Below the pieces are notes generated by a model. That model was given only the letters and a program-made list of their open reading frames with translations. It had not been told where the DNA came from and did not search any database. The position numbers and the translations under genes are program-made. From Desulfuromusa sp. (GTDB lineage: Bacteria > Desulfobacterota > Desulfuromonadia > Desulfuromonadales > Geopsychrobacteraceae), in contig JAQIBX010000170.1 of assembly GCA_027858895.1 (NCBI GenBank), forward strand, positions 1-49,676: DNA of 49,676 nucleotides, written 5' to 3'. This document shows, one piece after another, positions 33,774 to 42,285 of this stretch (the stretch's first letter is position 1; each line of letters starts with the position of its first letter).

Positions 33774-34772
33774 CTATCCTCCGTTGGGGATCCGCCCCAT
33801 AACACGAATTGCTTTTTTGCCGCCCTGAACACCAGCCATGCCAAGAAACTTCGGACGTTTTTCTATCATGATCTTTAGTGGCGTATCTGGCTTACAACCA
33901 AGGTCAATGACATCTCCGACCTGAAAATTAAGAATGTCACGAACCCGCAGTGACAATGTTGCCAGCAGAGCCTCGATTTCTACATCCATATGATTGATTT
34001 CTGCGACAACCAACGATTGCCATTTACTGTTCTGGACTGCACTGCTCGGAACAGTTTTAGTCTGCTGTTTCTTTTGCAGTGGTTCTAATGCAGAATGGGG
34101 AATAACCAAAGTAATATCCCCCTCAAGGCTATCAATAGAGACCTTGAAACGAGCTGCAACAACGCCAACCTCCGGGCTGACAAAGTTCAGCAACCGCAGA
34201 TTGCTAACGACTTCAACCAAAGATGCTTTAATTTCCTGTAGTTGCAGAAAGCCTTTATTTAACTCTGGACAACCCGAGCTGATAACATCACGAATAACAT
34301 TCAGTTCAATAGCACTCATGCCCCGGTTGGGAACCTGAGTCTGATCATCCGAGTTTCCGCCGAGCACCATCTCAACCAGTGCGAAAGAGAGTTGCTCATC
34401 AAAAACCAGTAAAGCACCGCCACTGAGAGGCTCTAACTGCAATACTCCGATTGCTCCACGGCCAGATAAGCGCTGCAACAGAACAGCAAAAGACATCGAG
34501 TCCATCGCTTCCAATTTGATGTGCGCAGCACGTTGGAAACGAGTTGATAATGACAGGGCATAATTCCGCGCAAAACTGTCGAGGATCAGATCGTAATTTT
34601 TCAGCTTCCAACCTTCGTGCCCATCAGCCTTGAACAGGTTGCAGGTTGCTGCCGTAGAAGATCTGGTCGTCCCTGAGTCTGACTCAGCGCCAACCGATTC
34701 AATATCGACATCGCCGTGTCTCACTGCTGACAGAAGGTCGGAAATCTCTTCTTTACTGAGTATCTTTTCCAC
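33774..34772 (-). CDS. fliM: Flagellar C-ring switch protein FliM
   Basis: A 332-aa switch protein. The N-terminal helix EKILSKEEISDLLSAVRHGD corresponds to the CheY-P-binding peptide of FliM. The middle CheC-like domain (about 50-230) has LVEMVLGGNSDD where GGxG-type residues contact FliG. The C-terminal SpoA domain (about 245-320) has RVRDILNFQVGDVIDLGCKP. It lies 11 bases after fliL. Confidence 0.95.
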   Translation of the reverse strand: MEKILSKEEISDLLSAVRHGDVDIESVGAESDSGTTRSSTAATCNLFKADGHEGWKLKNYDLILDSFARNYALSLSTRFQRAAHIKLEAMDSMSFAVLLQRLSGRGAIGVLQLEPLSGGALLVFDEQLSFALVEMVLGGNSDDQTQVPNRGMSAIELNVIRDVISSGCPELNKGFLQLQEIKASLVEVVSNLRLLNFVSPEVGVVAARFKVSIDSLEGDITLVIPHSALEPLQKKQQTKTVPSSAVQNSKWQSLVVAEINHMDVEIEALLATLSLRVRDILNFQVGDVIDLGCKPDTPLKIMIEKRPKFLGMAGVQGGKKAIRVMGRIPNGG

Positions 34773-34783
34773 GCCGGAGCCTT

Positions 34784-35281
34784 TTATTGGACGACAAAAT
34801 CGGTGAAATAGATTCGCTTAACCTTACCTGTGAACAAAATGCTATTTATTTTATTAATCAATTCTGCCCGCAATTGAATTTTTCCCTGCAAATCATTTAA
34901 CTCATCAAAGGTTTTATTTCCGATCAACAACAGAATTGCATCCTTAAGCTGTGCCATTCTCTCATTGAGTTCCATCGAGGCTTCTAAGCCGTCAACTTCA
35001 ATAGTGATCGCAGCCTTAAGGTAACGGCTTTCCTGATCATCCGCGATATTGACAATGAAACTGTCAATGTTGACCATCGGACCAACCTGCTTAGCCTTTT
35101 TTTCCAATTCGGCCTGTTCCTGTTCCGGAGAAATTTTTTCCTCTTCCCCTGCACCCATAAAGAAAAAATATCCAGCTCCGCCACCTATCAGAAGAACCAG
35201 AACTGCGGCAATAATAATGATCAGCTTCTTTTTTGATCCGCTACCTTCTTCAGATTGTTCCGCTGCTTCTTTTTTTGCCAT
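34784..35281 (-). CDS. fliL: Flagellar basal-body-associated protein FliL
   Basis: A 165-aa single-pass inner-membrane protein. A Lys-rich cytoplasmic N-terminus is followed by the membrane helix LIIIIAAVLVLLIGGGAGYF (about 20-42) and a periplasmic domain with ESRYLKAAITIEVDGLEAS and the C-terminal KINSILFTGKVKRIYFTDFV. It surrounds the stator units and supports torque. It sits between motB and fliM. Confidence 0.93.
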   Translation of the reverse strand: MAKKEAAEQSEEGSGSKKKLIIIIAAVLVLLIGGGAGYFFFMGAGEEEKISPEQEQAELEKKAKQVGPMVNIDSFIVNIADDQESRYLKAAITIEVDGLEASMELNERMAQLKDAILLLIGNKTFDELNDLQGKIQLRAELINKINSILFTGKVKRIYFTDFVVQ

Positions 35282-35334
35282 TATACGTTCCTTCCATTAT
35301 GCGTTTCTGATCACATTTTCAGAAAAATATGCAG

Positions 35335-36066
35335 TTAAAACGGAGCTTGATCTTTTGCATCTAACAAATAAGGGAGTTCCTGATTCGGGTCACCCTGACT
35401 TTCGAGGACAAATTCAACCCGCCGGTTCAGTGCCCGTTCACGCTCACTGACATTCGGAAACAGTGGTTTCTGTGAACCATAACCCGTCGCCGCCATGCGA
35501 TTCAGCGGTACCAGCTGGTTAGTTGCGAGAAACCGTAACACGACAACCGCCCGGTTCACTGAAAGATCCCAATTGTTCATTTCATCACCAAGATCATCGG
35601 TGTGCCCTTCAATTTTCAAATTCAGCGGCAAGGGACGAATCAGTTCAGCAACTTTTTGCAGAATCGGTTCTGCTTCCGGCTGAAGATACCTCTGACCAGA
35701 TTTAAACAGGACTGCTTCATCAATCCGCAGCACAACAGCACCACGATCTTTAACCAGCTTGATTTTTTTATTCAACTTCAATTCACGTAATTTTGTTTTC
35801 AGCCGCCGATAAACCTGCGAGGTAAAATCATCATTGACCGGCGAAAAAGAAACAATCTTAGGAGTAGAAACCTCTGTCTTATCACTACTTCCAAGAACCC
35901 CGAACGCACCCGCCAGTGAATCGCTAGCCTGTTCAAATTTCACGACATCCATATTGGCCATCGACAACATCAACACAAAAAATGTTAACAGCAGAGTCAC
36001 CATGTCACTAAAAGTGACTATCCACATGGGCGCCCCTTTGGGGGGACATTTGTGCTTTTTCTCCAT
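35335..36066 (-). CDS. motB: Stator protein MotB
   Basis: A 243-aa stator subunit with one membrane helix near the N-terminus (IVTFSDMVTLLLTFFVLMLS) containing the proton/sodium-binding Asp at about residue 21. A C-terminal OmpA-like peptidoglycan-binding domain follows: LKIEGHTDDLGDEMNNWDLS, then RAVVVLRFL and RRVEFV. The coupling ion cannot be decided from this. It is preceded by motA (12-base gap). Confidence 0.94.
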   Translation of the reverse strand: MEKKHKCPPKGAPMWIVTFSDMVTLLLTFFVLMLSMANMDVVKFEQASDSLAGAFGVLGSSDKTEVSTPKIVSFSPVNDDFTSQVYRRLKTKLRELKLNKKIKLVKDRGAVVLRIDEAVLFKSGQRYLQPEAEPILQKVAELIRPLPLNLKIEGHTDDLGDEMNNWDLSVNRAVVVLRFLATNQLVPLNRMAATGYGSQKPLFPNVSERERALNRRVEFVLESQGDPNQELPYLLDAKDQAPF

Positions 36067-36078
36067 GGTCAGTCCCCG

Positions 36079-36843
36079 TTAGCCAAAATTACTTTGACGC
36101 TCTCTGGGAGAGACAAAGGCGTGCAGCCGTTGTTCCATCAAACGCGGGTTTTCACCCTCTAAAATCGCCTTCATCCCCTCGGCTACCAGGGTTTTATTCA
36201 ACACTTCACTCGCCGAACGCAACTTCAATTTTCCGGAAATTGGATTGGCAATAATATTGGCAATAACCGCCCCGTAAAAAGTTGTCAAAAGGGCAACCGC
36301 CATTGCCGGGCCGATGGAAGATGGATCACTCATATTCTGCAGCATCTGGACCAGACCGATCAGAGTACCGATCATCCCCATGGCCGGGGAATATGCCGCT
36401 ATTGTAGAAAAGATATCGGCCCCTTTCTCGTGTCGTTCTATGACATATTCAATTTCTTTCTCCAGCATATCTTTAAGTGCTTCCGGTTCCTGGCCATCAA
36501 CTGCCATCTGTAACCCTTTGAGAAAGAACTCATCATCAATCTCATTCATCACCGCCTGCAACGAGAGAATTCCTTCTTTACGCGCTTTCCCGGCATAAAT
36601 AATCAATTTTTCAATCGTATCAATAGGAGACTGGGCTTTATGAAAAAAAGCTTTGCGGGCAACGTTGAAGGCCCCGAGAATATCGCCAAAAGGAAAATGT
36701 ACCAAAACGGTGCCGGTGGTTCCGCCAAGAACGATAATCATCGAAGCAATATCGATAAAAATCATCAAAGAACCACCCTGCAGGATGGCAGAGACCATCA
36801 ACCCAAAGGCTGCCAGCAAACCGATAATTGTTGCGAGATCCAT
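36079..36843 (-). CDS. motA: Stator protein MotA
   Basis: A 254-aa stator subunit with four membrane helices. The N-terminus has LATIIGLLAAFGLMVSAILQ then IDIASMIIVLGGTTGTVLVH. The cytoplasmic loop is long and charged (AGKARKEGILSLQAVMNEID) and contacts FliG. The third and fourth helices are in AAYSPAMGMIGTLIGLVQML and TTFYGAVIANIIANPISGKL. It is the first gene after a terminator and a predicted sigma-54 promoter, so it heads a transcription unit that may run through the export genes. Confidence 0.95.
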   Translation of the reverse strand: MDLATIIGLLAAFGLMVSAILQGGSLMIFIDIASMIIVLGGTTGTVLVHFPFGDILGAFNVARKAFFHKAQSPIDTIEKLIIYAGKARKEGILSLQAVMNEIDDEFFLKGLQMAVDGQEPEALKDMLEKEIEYVIERHEKGADIFSTIAAYSPAMGMIGTLIGLVQMLQNMSDPSSIGPAMAVALLTTFYGAVIANIIANPISGKLKLRSASEVLNKTLVAEGMKAILEGENPRLMEQRLHAFVSPRERQSNFG

Positions 36844-36969
36844 ATCTGTCCTCTATGCCGTTTTTATCCAATCGTAAACTTTTATCCCGCCCATGGACTG
36901 ACTAATCAGGCAAGAAATTTCCAAAGTTATGACTTTCGGATGACTAAACTTAGTATCGATAACTGTAAA

Positions 36970-36984
36970 GCAGGTTACGTGCCA
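36970..36984 (-). promoter_or_regulatory. Predicted sigma-54 (RpoN) promoter upstream of motA
   Basis: Read on the minus strand: TGGCACGTAACCTGC. This matches the -24/-12 consensus TGGCACG-N4-TTGC at every fixed position except one (C for T just before TGC). The GG and GC dinucleotides are spaced correctly. It lies about 126 bases before the motA ATG, between that gene and the flgE terminator. Flagellar genes of polar-flagellate proteobacteria are often under RpoN control through a FleQ/FlrC-type activator. No activator gene is in the window. Confidence 0.62.
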
Positions 36985-37061
36985 GCTCATCAAAATATTA
37001 AAATAAAATTAAAGATCAATGAAATCGGAAAGTTAAATCCCATAAAAACAAGTTTCGTGCT

Positions 37062-37105
37062 AACAAAGAATGCCGCCACTGAAAATCAGGGCGGCATTCT
37101 TTGTT
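37062..37105 (-). terminator. Rho-independent terminator after flgE
   Basis: A 16-bp perfect stem AACAAAGAATGCCGCC/GGCGGCATTCTTTGTT with a 12-base loop, 26 bases after the flgE stop. The descending arm is T-rich (CATTCTTTGTT), giving a weak U tail. It separates the flgB-to-flgE unit from the motA unit. Confidence 0.75.
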
Positions 37106-37130
37106 AAGTCATGATTTTGACCTGAAGTTA

Positions 37131-38501
37131 CTAACGTTTCAGGTTGATGACTTCGGCCAACATCTCATCGGTTGTGGTAATGGTTTTTGAGTTGGCCGAA
37201 AAACCCCGTTGGGTGGTAATCATTTTGACAAACTCTTGAGCCATATCAACATTCGAAAGCTCAAGGGCGTTGGTAAAGATATTGCCAACTCCCGATCCGA
37301 TCGTACCAACAACCGGAGCACCGGAGGTAGTGCTCTGGGCATACATATTACTGCCAATTTTGGTCAAGGAACTCGGGTTGGTGAATTTCGCCAACGGAAT
37401 ACGCATTAGTTCACGTGGTGTCCCATTGGAAAAATTACCAACAACATTACCAAGTTCGTCAACACTCAATTTGACCAGAGTACCAGTACCGAAACCATCC
37501 TGCTCCTGCGACACAACCACCGAAGGACTCGCATATTGGCTAGTCTGCATATCGATGGAAACCTGCTGGGTCTGAATTGAGCCATTATTCCAAAGTAAAC
37601 TATCAGCTGTCGTTGTTGCAGTGGGTCCTGGAAAAACGGGATCACTGCTGGTATCACCAGCACTTGTATAGACTTCGTGTTGCGTACCTCCAGCATCAAT
37701 AATATGAATCAAATCCCCACTAGCATCAAAACCCAGCGATCCATTACCAACAATAGCCAGTTGTCCCGATTCGCCAATACCATTGTTAGGGATTCCATCA
37801 TCGACAAGCTCACCACCATCAACCACGGTGTTCCAATCCCATGTTTGGTCAGCTGTTTTGGTAAAATAGGTCGTCATCAGGTGGGTACTGCCCAAGCTGT
37901 CAAAAACCTGGATTGAAGTCGCATAGCTTGAACTCGCTGATGGATCCAAACGATCAAACCCAGTAGCAATTGCTATAGAATCAGAATCAAGGTTGGTATT
38001 CAAATCAATATTTGCTGTCGGCTCGGCTGGGGTAAATGATTGAGTATTAGCCCAGATCGGTGTCAGATCGCCAACAGTATTGCCATTTACATCCAGCTCA
38101 TACCCCATCACGTTGTATCCTTCGGGGTTCACCAGAAACCCATCGGCATCAAAACGAAACGCACCGGCTCGGGTATAGTTGTTAGATGCATTGCCAGTGG
38201 ACGGATCACTGACGATAAACAAGCCCGCCCCTTCAACTGCCAGATCGGTATTGGTTGCAGTATTTTCGAAAGTTCCCTGACTGAAGATCGTATCCACGGT
38301 CGACAGACCGACACCCCGACCAACCTGGGAAGTTCCACCAGATCCAGAAACCTGACTGGATAGCAGATCACCGAAAATCGTCCGGCTCGATTTGAATCCG
38401 ACGGTGTTGGCATTAGCAAGATTGTCACCAAGAACACTCATCGCATTAGCATTAGCATTGAGTCCACTGACTCCACTATAAAGAGCACTAGATACTCCCA
38501 T
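37131..38501 (-). CDS. flgE: Flagellar hook protein FlgE
   Basis: A 456-aa hook subunit. The N-terminal rod/hook motif is SALYSGVSGLNANANAMSVL then GDNLANANTVGFKSSRTIFG. The centre (about 150-350) is the variable surface domain. The C-terminus has ELSNVDMAQEFVKMITTQRG then FSANSKTITTTDEMLAEVIN. The frame is open 10 codons further, but ATG 38501 has ACAGGAGTGATAAA upstream and gives the normal MGVSSALYSG start. It is the last gene before the terminator at 37062-37105. Confidence 0.95.
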   Translation of the reverse strand: MGVSSALYSGVSGLNANANAMSVLGDNLANANTVGFKSSRTIFGDLLSSQVSGSGGTSQVGRGVGLSTVDTIFSQGTFENTATNTDLAVEGAGLFIVSDPSTGNASNNYTRAGAFRFDADGFLVNPEGYNVMGYELDVNGNTVGDLTPIWANTQSFTPAEPTANIDLNTNLDSDSIAIATGFDRLDPSASSSYATSIQVFDSLGSTHLMTTYFTKTADQTWDWNTVVDGGELVDDGIPNNGIGESGQLAIVGNGSLGFDASGDLIHIIDAGGTQHEVYTSAGDTSSDPVFPGPTATTTADSLLWNNGSIQTQQVSIDMQTSQYASPSVVVSQEQDGFGTGTLVKLSVDELGNVVGNFSNGTPRELMRIPLAKFTNPSSLTKIGSNMYAQSTTSGAPVVGTIGSGVGNIFTNALELSNVDMAQEFVKMITTQRGFSANSKTITTTDEMLAEVINLKR

Positions 38502-38574
38502 TTTATCACTCCTGTTTGGAAGCCGCGTCAATCAGTCGGCGGCTTGCGAACCTCCTCAAAGAGGACCGGTTCGG

Positions 38575-38964
38575 TTAGGCAATCACTGCGCTATCAATAT
38601 TGGTAAAAACATTATTTTTCAGTTGTTCCCGATCAACCACTGTAACCACGGTATCATTTTTGACGCTCACCACCAGTGCCGTATCATCAAGCATCACCAG
38701 CGATTCCCGTCCACCTTTGGCATTGACTTGAGAAACCGCCGATTCCAACCGTTGCATCTGGTTGGAGTCAAACTGAATTCCGCGACTCTGTATTCTATCG
38801 GTTGCATGTTTAGAAAACTTAACCCCACCCTGCTCGATCTTGTTCTGTAATAACTGATCAAAACTCCCGACGCCACTGGATGAGCCCTGTAGCTTATTCC
38901 GGACCGGGCTTTGTGGCCGAGCCGGGGTGATCGGTTGCGGGATGATAGTTATCTGGTCGGTCAT
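38575..38964 (-). CDS. TIGR02530-type flagellar operon protein
   Basis: A 129-aa protein with a conserved C-terminal part: GVKFSKHATDRIQSRGIQFD, then GGRESLVMLDDTALVVSVKN and TVVDREQLKNNVFTNIDSAV. This matches the small 'flagellar operon protein' family (TIGR02530) found between flgD and flgE in deltaproteobacteria and Firmicutes. Its function is not established; the position suggests hook assembly. The ATG overlaps the flgD stop by 4 bases. Confidence 0.85.
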   Translation of the reverse strand: MTDQITIIPQPITPARPQSPVRNKLQGSSSGVGSFDQLLQNKIEQGGVKFSKHATDRIQSRGIQFDSNQMQRLESAVSQVNAKGGRESLVMLDDTALVVSVKNDTVVTVVDREQLKNNVFTNIDSAVIA

Positions 38965-39626
38965 AATGCTGCCCCGGCCTTTTCTATCTTATTCATGGCA
39001 AAAATTCCGGAACTCGTTTCCAATTGAGGGATAACACCGCTCATATCAACCACTTCAACTCGACCTTTAATCAAATTGTCGGTCTGGACAAGCAGATCAT
39101 CTTCATCAACGGCTCTGACAACCAAAGAATAGTCACCAGGTTCGACTGGCATACCCATATCGCTGAGCCCATCCCAATTGATAAAATACTCTCCAGGGTT
39201 AGTTTCCTGAGCTGAGATAGTAGCTAACGTTGATCCCGTTTGACTCTGGACATACAGTTTGACATCATCTGCCGGAGTTTCGAGGCGATAACCAAGTTGT
39301 ACCGGGTCGCCACTGAAATGGAATTGCTCTGTCTGGGCAATAACATCCTGCCCGATCAACCCGAGCGCCGACATCCGTTCCATTTCACTGCTCATTGCAG
39401 CAAGACCTTCCAGACTCTTATTGGCATTTTCCAGTTGTTCCAACGAACTGAACTCTGCCAGCTGCGAGGTGAATTCCGTGGCATCCTGCGGATTCATCGG
39501 ATCCTGATTTTCCAATTGGGCCACCAACAACAAAAGAAAATCGTCTTTGCCCATAGAAACATCACTCGCGCTCGACGTTAGCGTCGGTGCAGTGTAGCCA
39601 GTATCTATTCCATTGATTGCTGACAT
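38961..39626 (-). CDS. flgD: Flagellar hook capping protein FlgD
   Basis: A 221-aa hook-cap scaffold. The N-terminal signature is MGKDDFLLLLVAQLENQDPM then NPQDATEFTSQLAEFSSLEQ (about 26-65). The C-terminal half holds the FlgD tudor/FnIII-like domains (FHFSGDPVQLGYRLETPADD; GDYSLVVRAVDEDD). It lies after fliK and before the TIGR02530 gene, as is usual for a hook module. Confidence 0.94.
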   Translation of the reverse strand: MSAINGIDTGYTAPTLTSSASDVSMGKDDFLLLLVAQLENQDPMNPQDATEFTSQLAEFSSLEQLENANKSLEGLAAMSSEMERMSALGLIGQDVIAQTEQFHFSGDPVQLGYRLETPADDVKLYVQSQTGSTLATISAQETNPGEYFINWDGLSDMGMPVEPGDYSLVVRAVDEDDLLVQTDNLIKGRVEVVDMSGVIPQLETSSGIFAMNKIEKAGAAL

Positions 39627-39655
39627 TTTGTAATTCTCCTTTCTTCAAATTGCTG

Positions 39656-41305
39656 CTACACGTGGAGGCTGATGCCTCCGCCACCGTTCTGCATCAGGTG
39701 GGCAAGGGGAATACTTTGTTCTTCCGACTCAGAGTTCTGCTGCTGCCAGCCCGGTTGTTTTTCAGAACCATTGTGCTGTTGTTGTTGCGCCAGATTTTCA
39801 AATTGTCCGCCCTGTTGCCGTTGGTCAATATTGACCTGGAACTGATCAATTTTCAGTCCCTGCTCAGCCAGAGCATTGCGTAATTGCGGAAGATTCCGCT
39901 CAAGAACGTCCTGAACCTGATGGCTCTGAGCCTGGATATTGGCGCGAATCCGATCCCCTTCAACCATCAGTTCAAGCTTCAACGAACCAAGTTCAGCTGG
40001 TTGCAAACGAAGAACCATGCGTCCCGATTCGCCATTAACACTGCCGGAAATCTGCGTCACCACCTGGTCAAAAATCTGACTTTCAGCCATTTGCTGACCA
40101 CTTACCAACTGAACAACCGGGGCCGGTGGCATCGCTTTGTTCATTTCCAGCCCTTGAACTTGCGCTTGACCTTGTGGCTGCAGGTTGTGTTGTGTCTGCT
40201 GAACCAGATTTTCCAGCCCCCGCTTAACAGCATCACCAGAAATCTGAGTTGTTTCAACCTTCTGCGTTGTCATCTCTGCTGGCAAGACCTGATCAACCGA
40301 TTCACTTTGATTTAATCCGACCGGTTGTTTGGAGTTATGGAGTTGAACCGGTTCTCTGCTTGACTGGGTTTGCTGAACAACTGGACGCTGTTCTGAGCGC
40401 GGTTTAAACAGTCTGGCAAAGCGTGGGTCAATCGCATCAGCAACCTCTTCCATCACGAAGGATGCTTCTTCAGCCGGTTGCTCCACTACTGCAACATTTT
40501 CTTCTGCAACAACGGTTTCAACTGCAACCGATTTTTGAGAAACAACTGAATCAAAAGCTTTCTGCAAAATCTGTCGAGCTTGTACCAGATTTTCCATAAC
40601 CACTGGAACCACATTCTGCTGTTGTGGTTCAACTCCCATGACCGCTGCCAGTTCGACATTCTCCAGCGAACTGGATTCTTCAGTGAGTTGTTCTTCTACT
40701 GCTGTCACCAGTTGTGCCAACAACTCTTCGTGACTCGAATCTTCGATCGGGGATTGAAGCTCCGCGGTCAACGCCGACAAATCAACGCCTGCCAACACAT
40801 GTTCCCCAGAGAGCTCGGTTGATTTAAGTTGCTGAACCAGATCAGTCAACAACTTTTCAATACTGTGGAAACTTTCTGGTATTTCAGTCGTCTCACCTAT
40901 TAATATTGATTCGAGACTGTCGGAATTCTCAGCCATCGCCATTGGTTCACCCTTGACCATAACCTTCATCAGGTCGACAAGTGTGTGCTGCAGCTTGGCT
41001 TGAATTTGACAATTCTCCACAGCTTCTTGCTGAATACTGCTTTCAATAACAGCTTCATCCAGAGACTCCTTTTGCCCGGTTGCCTCTTGCTTCATTTCAG
41101 TTTTGTGCTTGTGGGCAATAACTTGCTTATCTCTTGAGCCTGCAGCCGGTTCTGGTTGGCTATCATGCTGCTGATGAACCTGCTGTTTTTCATTCAGTAC
41201 CTTGCCGAATTGCTTTTCATCTTTGCCCAGCGTTTTCACTGGAGCAACAACATCCACAGGTTGCTTTCCCATGTCGATCATCGATAATGCATGCATCTGT
41301 TTCAC
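39656..41305 (-). CDS. fliK: Flagellar hook-length control protein FliK
   Basis: A 549-aa export-switch ruler. The N-terminal 430 residues are Gln/Glu-rich, low-complexity and poorly conserved, as expected. The C-terminal domain (about 430-510) has MVLRLQPAELGSLKLELMVE then NLPQLRNALAEQGLKIDQFQ, the hook-length-control fold that acts on FlhB. A Gln-rich tail follows. It is identified by the C-terminal domain and by its position between the motE-like gene and flgD. Confidence 0.9.
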   Translation of the reverse strand: MKQMHALSMIDMGKQPVDVVAPVKTLGKDEKQFGKVLNEKQQVHQQHDSQPEPAAGSRDKQVIAHKHKTEMKQEATGQKESLDEAVIESSIQQEAVENCQIQAKLQHTLVDLMKVMVKGEPMAMAENSDSLESILIGETTEIPESFHSIEKLLTDLVQQLKSTELSGEHVLAGVDLSALTAELQSPIEDSSHEELLAQLVTAVEEQLTEESSSLENVELAAVMGVEPQQQNVVPVVMENLVQARQILQKAFDSVVSQKSVAVETVVAEENVAVVEQPAEEASFVMEEVADAIDPRFARLFKPRSEQRPVVQQTQSSREPVQLHNSKQPVGLNQSESVDQVLPAEMTTQKVETTQISGDAVKRGLENLVQQTQHNLQPQGQAQVQGLEMNKAMPPAPVVQLVSGQQMAESQIFDQVVTQISGSVNGESGRMVLRLQPAELGSLKLELMVEGDRIRANIQAQSHQVQDVLERNLPQLRNALAEQGLKIDQFQVNIDQRQQGGQFENLAQQQQHNGSEKQPGWQQQNSESEEQSIPLAHLMQNGGGGISLHV

Positions 41306-41353
41306 CTCCTTTCCTGTGGATTCGTTTTCGGGATCAGTCCCCCGATTTATTCT

Positions 41354-41845
41354 TCACCGTATTTCGGTAAAAGCCTTACTCAATTCTGTTGCTGTTTCTG
41401 CATCGAGACTATCGAGAATCTTACCTGCCGTCTTCTTCCTAATGCCAAGCAACAGATCAACGGCCAGTTGATAGTCGAGCGCTTTAATCAATACAGCAGC
41501 TTTTTGCGGATCCATCTTTTCATAGATTTTGCTGAGTTCTTCGATCCGTTCCCCTTCCGTTTCATCTTTACGATCGAGCAACTTGACCAATTCGTTCCGC
41601 AATTGCTGCATAGCTGCGAGCTTCTTATCGACTTCCGCTTCCAAGGTCTTTAGCTGCATTTCCTGAGTATCAATTTTGCTTTTCCGGTCGTCCAGTTTGG
41701 CGTACTCCTCTTCAATTGATACCAGAATGCGACGCTCCTCAACTGACGAAATTTTCTCTTCATCCACCAACCCGGATCCGGCTGCAGACAAAGATCCAGA
41801 ACAAAACAAAATCGTCATTGCCAGTAATAGCGTTCTCTGAATCAT
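41354..41845 (-). CDS. MotE/YlxF-like flagellar protein
   Basis: A 163-aa exported protein: signal peptide (MIQRTLLLAMTILFCSGSLS), a coiled coil (about 35-100), then an MgtE-N-like helical domain (EELSKIYEKMDPQKAAVLIK, then LGIRKKTAGKILDSLDAETA). This is the layout of MotE (a periplasmic partner in rhizobial motility) and of B. subtilis YlxF, encoded between fliJ and fliK as here. The role in this organism is inferred by position. The ATG overlaps fliJ by 4 bases. Confidence 0.8.
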   Translation of the reverse strand: MIQRTLLLAMTILFCSGSLSAAGSGLVDEEKISSVEERRILVSIEEEYAKLDDRKSKIDTQEMQLKTLEAEVDKKLAAMQQLRNELVKLLDRKDETEGERIEELSKIYEKMDPQKAAVLIKALDYQLAVDLLLGIRKKTAGKILDSLDAETATELSKAFTEIR

Positions 41846-42282
41846 GAATTATTCCCCCTGTTGCGAAGGCTGATTTCATCCAGCATCACTCGCTCCTTAC
41901 GAGATAGTTCCTGCCGGTATTCCGCCTCCTGCTTATCTTTCAATTTTTCCATCACCTGACGCTCCCGTGCGGCATGAAGGAGTTCCTCCCGCTCAGACAA
42001 AATCTGCCGGTCAAGCTGCTGTAAATGCCCCTGGATATCCACAATCAACCGGCGACAATGTTGAATCTGCGATTCATACAAATCGATTTCTACAACCGTT
42101 AAACCTTCCTGCTGACGCTGCGTTAACTCGTCATCATGCTTCTGCAGATTCTGAAGTTGCTGTTGCAGTTGGGTTTCCAGCTCATTGTGCTGCTGCAAGC
42201 TGGCCGCCAGCAGCTGTTGTGCCTGATCTTCCAGAGATTGTCGATAATTAAGCACCGATTGAAGTTTAAATTTTCCGGCCAT
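41842..42282 (-). CDS. fliJ: Flagellar export stalk protein FliJ
   Basis: A 146-aa all-helical coiled-coil protein, very rich in Gln, Glu and Arg, beginning FKLQSVLNYRQSLEDQAQQL, the usual FliJ N-terminus. FliJ is the central stalk of the FliI ATPase and links it to FlhA. It is encoded directly after fliI. Identification rests on the N-terminus, the composition and the gene order. Confidence 0.88.
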   Translation of the reverse strand: MAGKFKLQSVLNYRQSLEDQAQQLLAASLQQHNELETQLQQQLQNLQKHDDELTQRQQEGLTVVEIDLYESQIQHCRRLIVDIQGHLQQLDRQILSEREELLHAARERQVMEKLKDKQEAEYRQELSRKERVMLDEISLRNRGNNS

Positions 42283-42285
42283 CGT

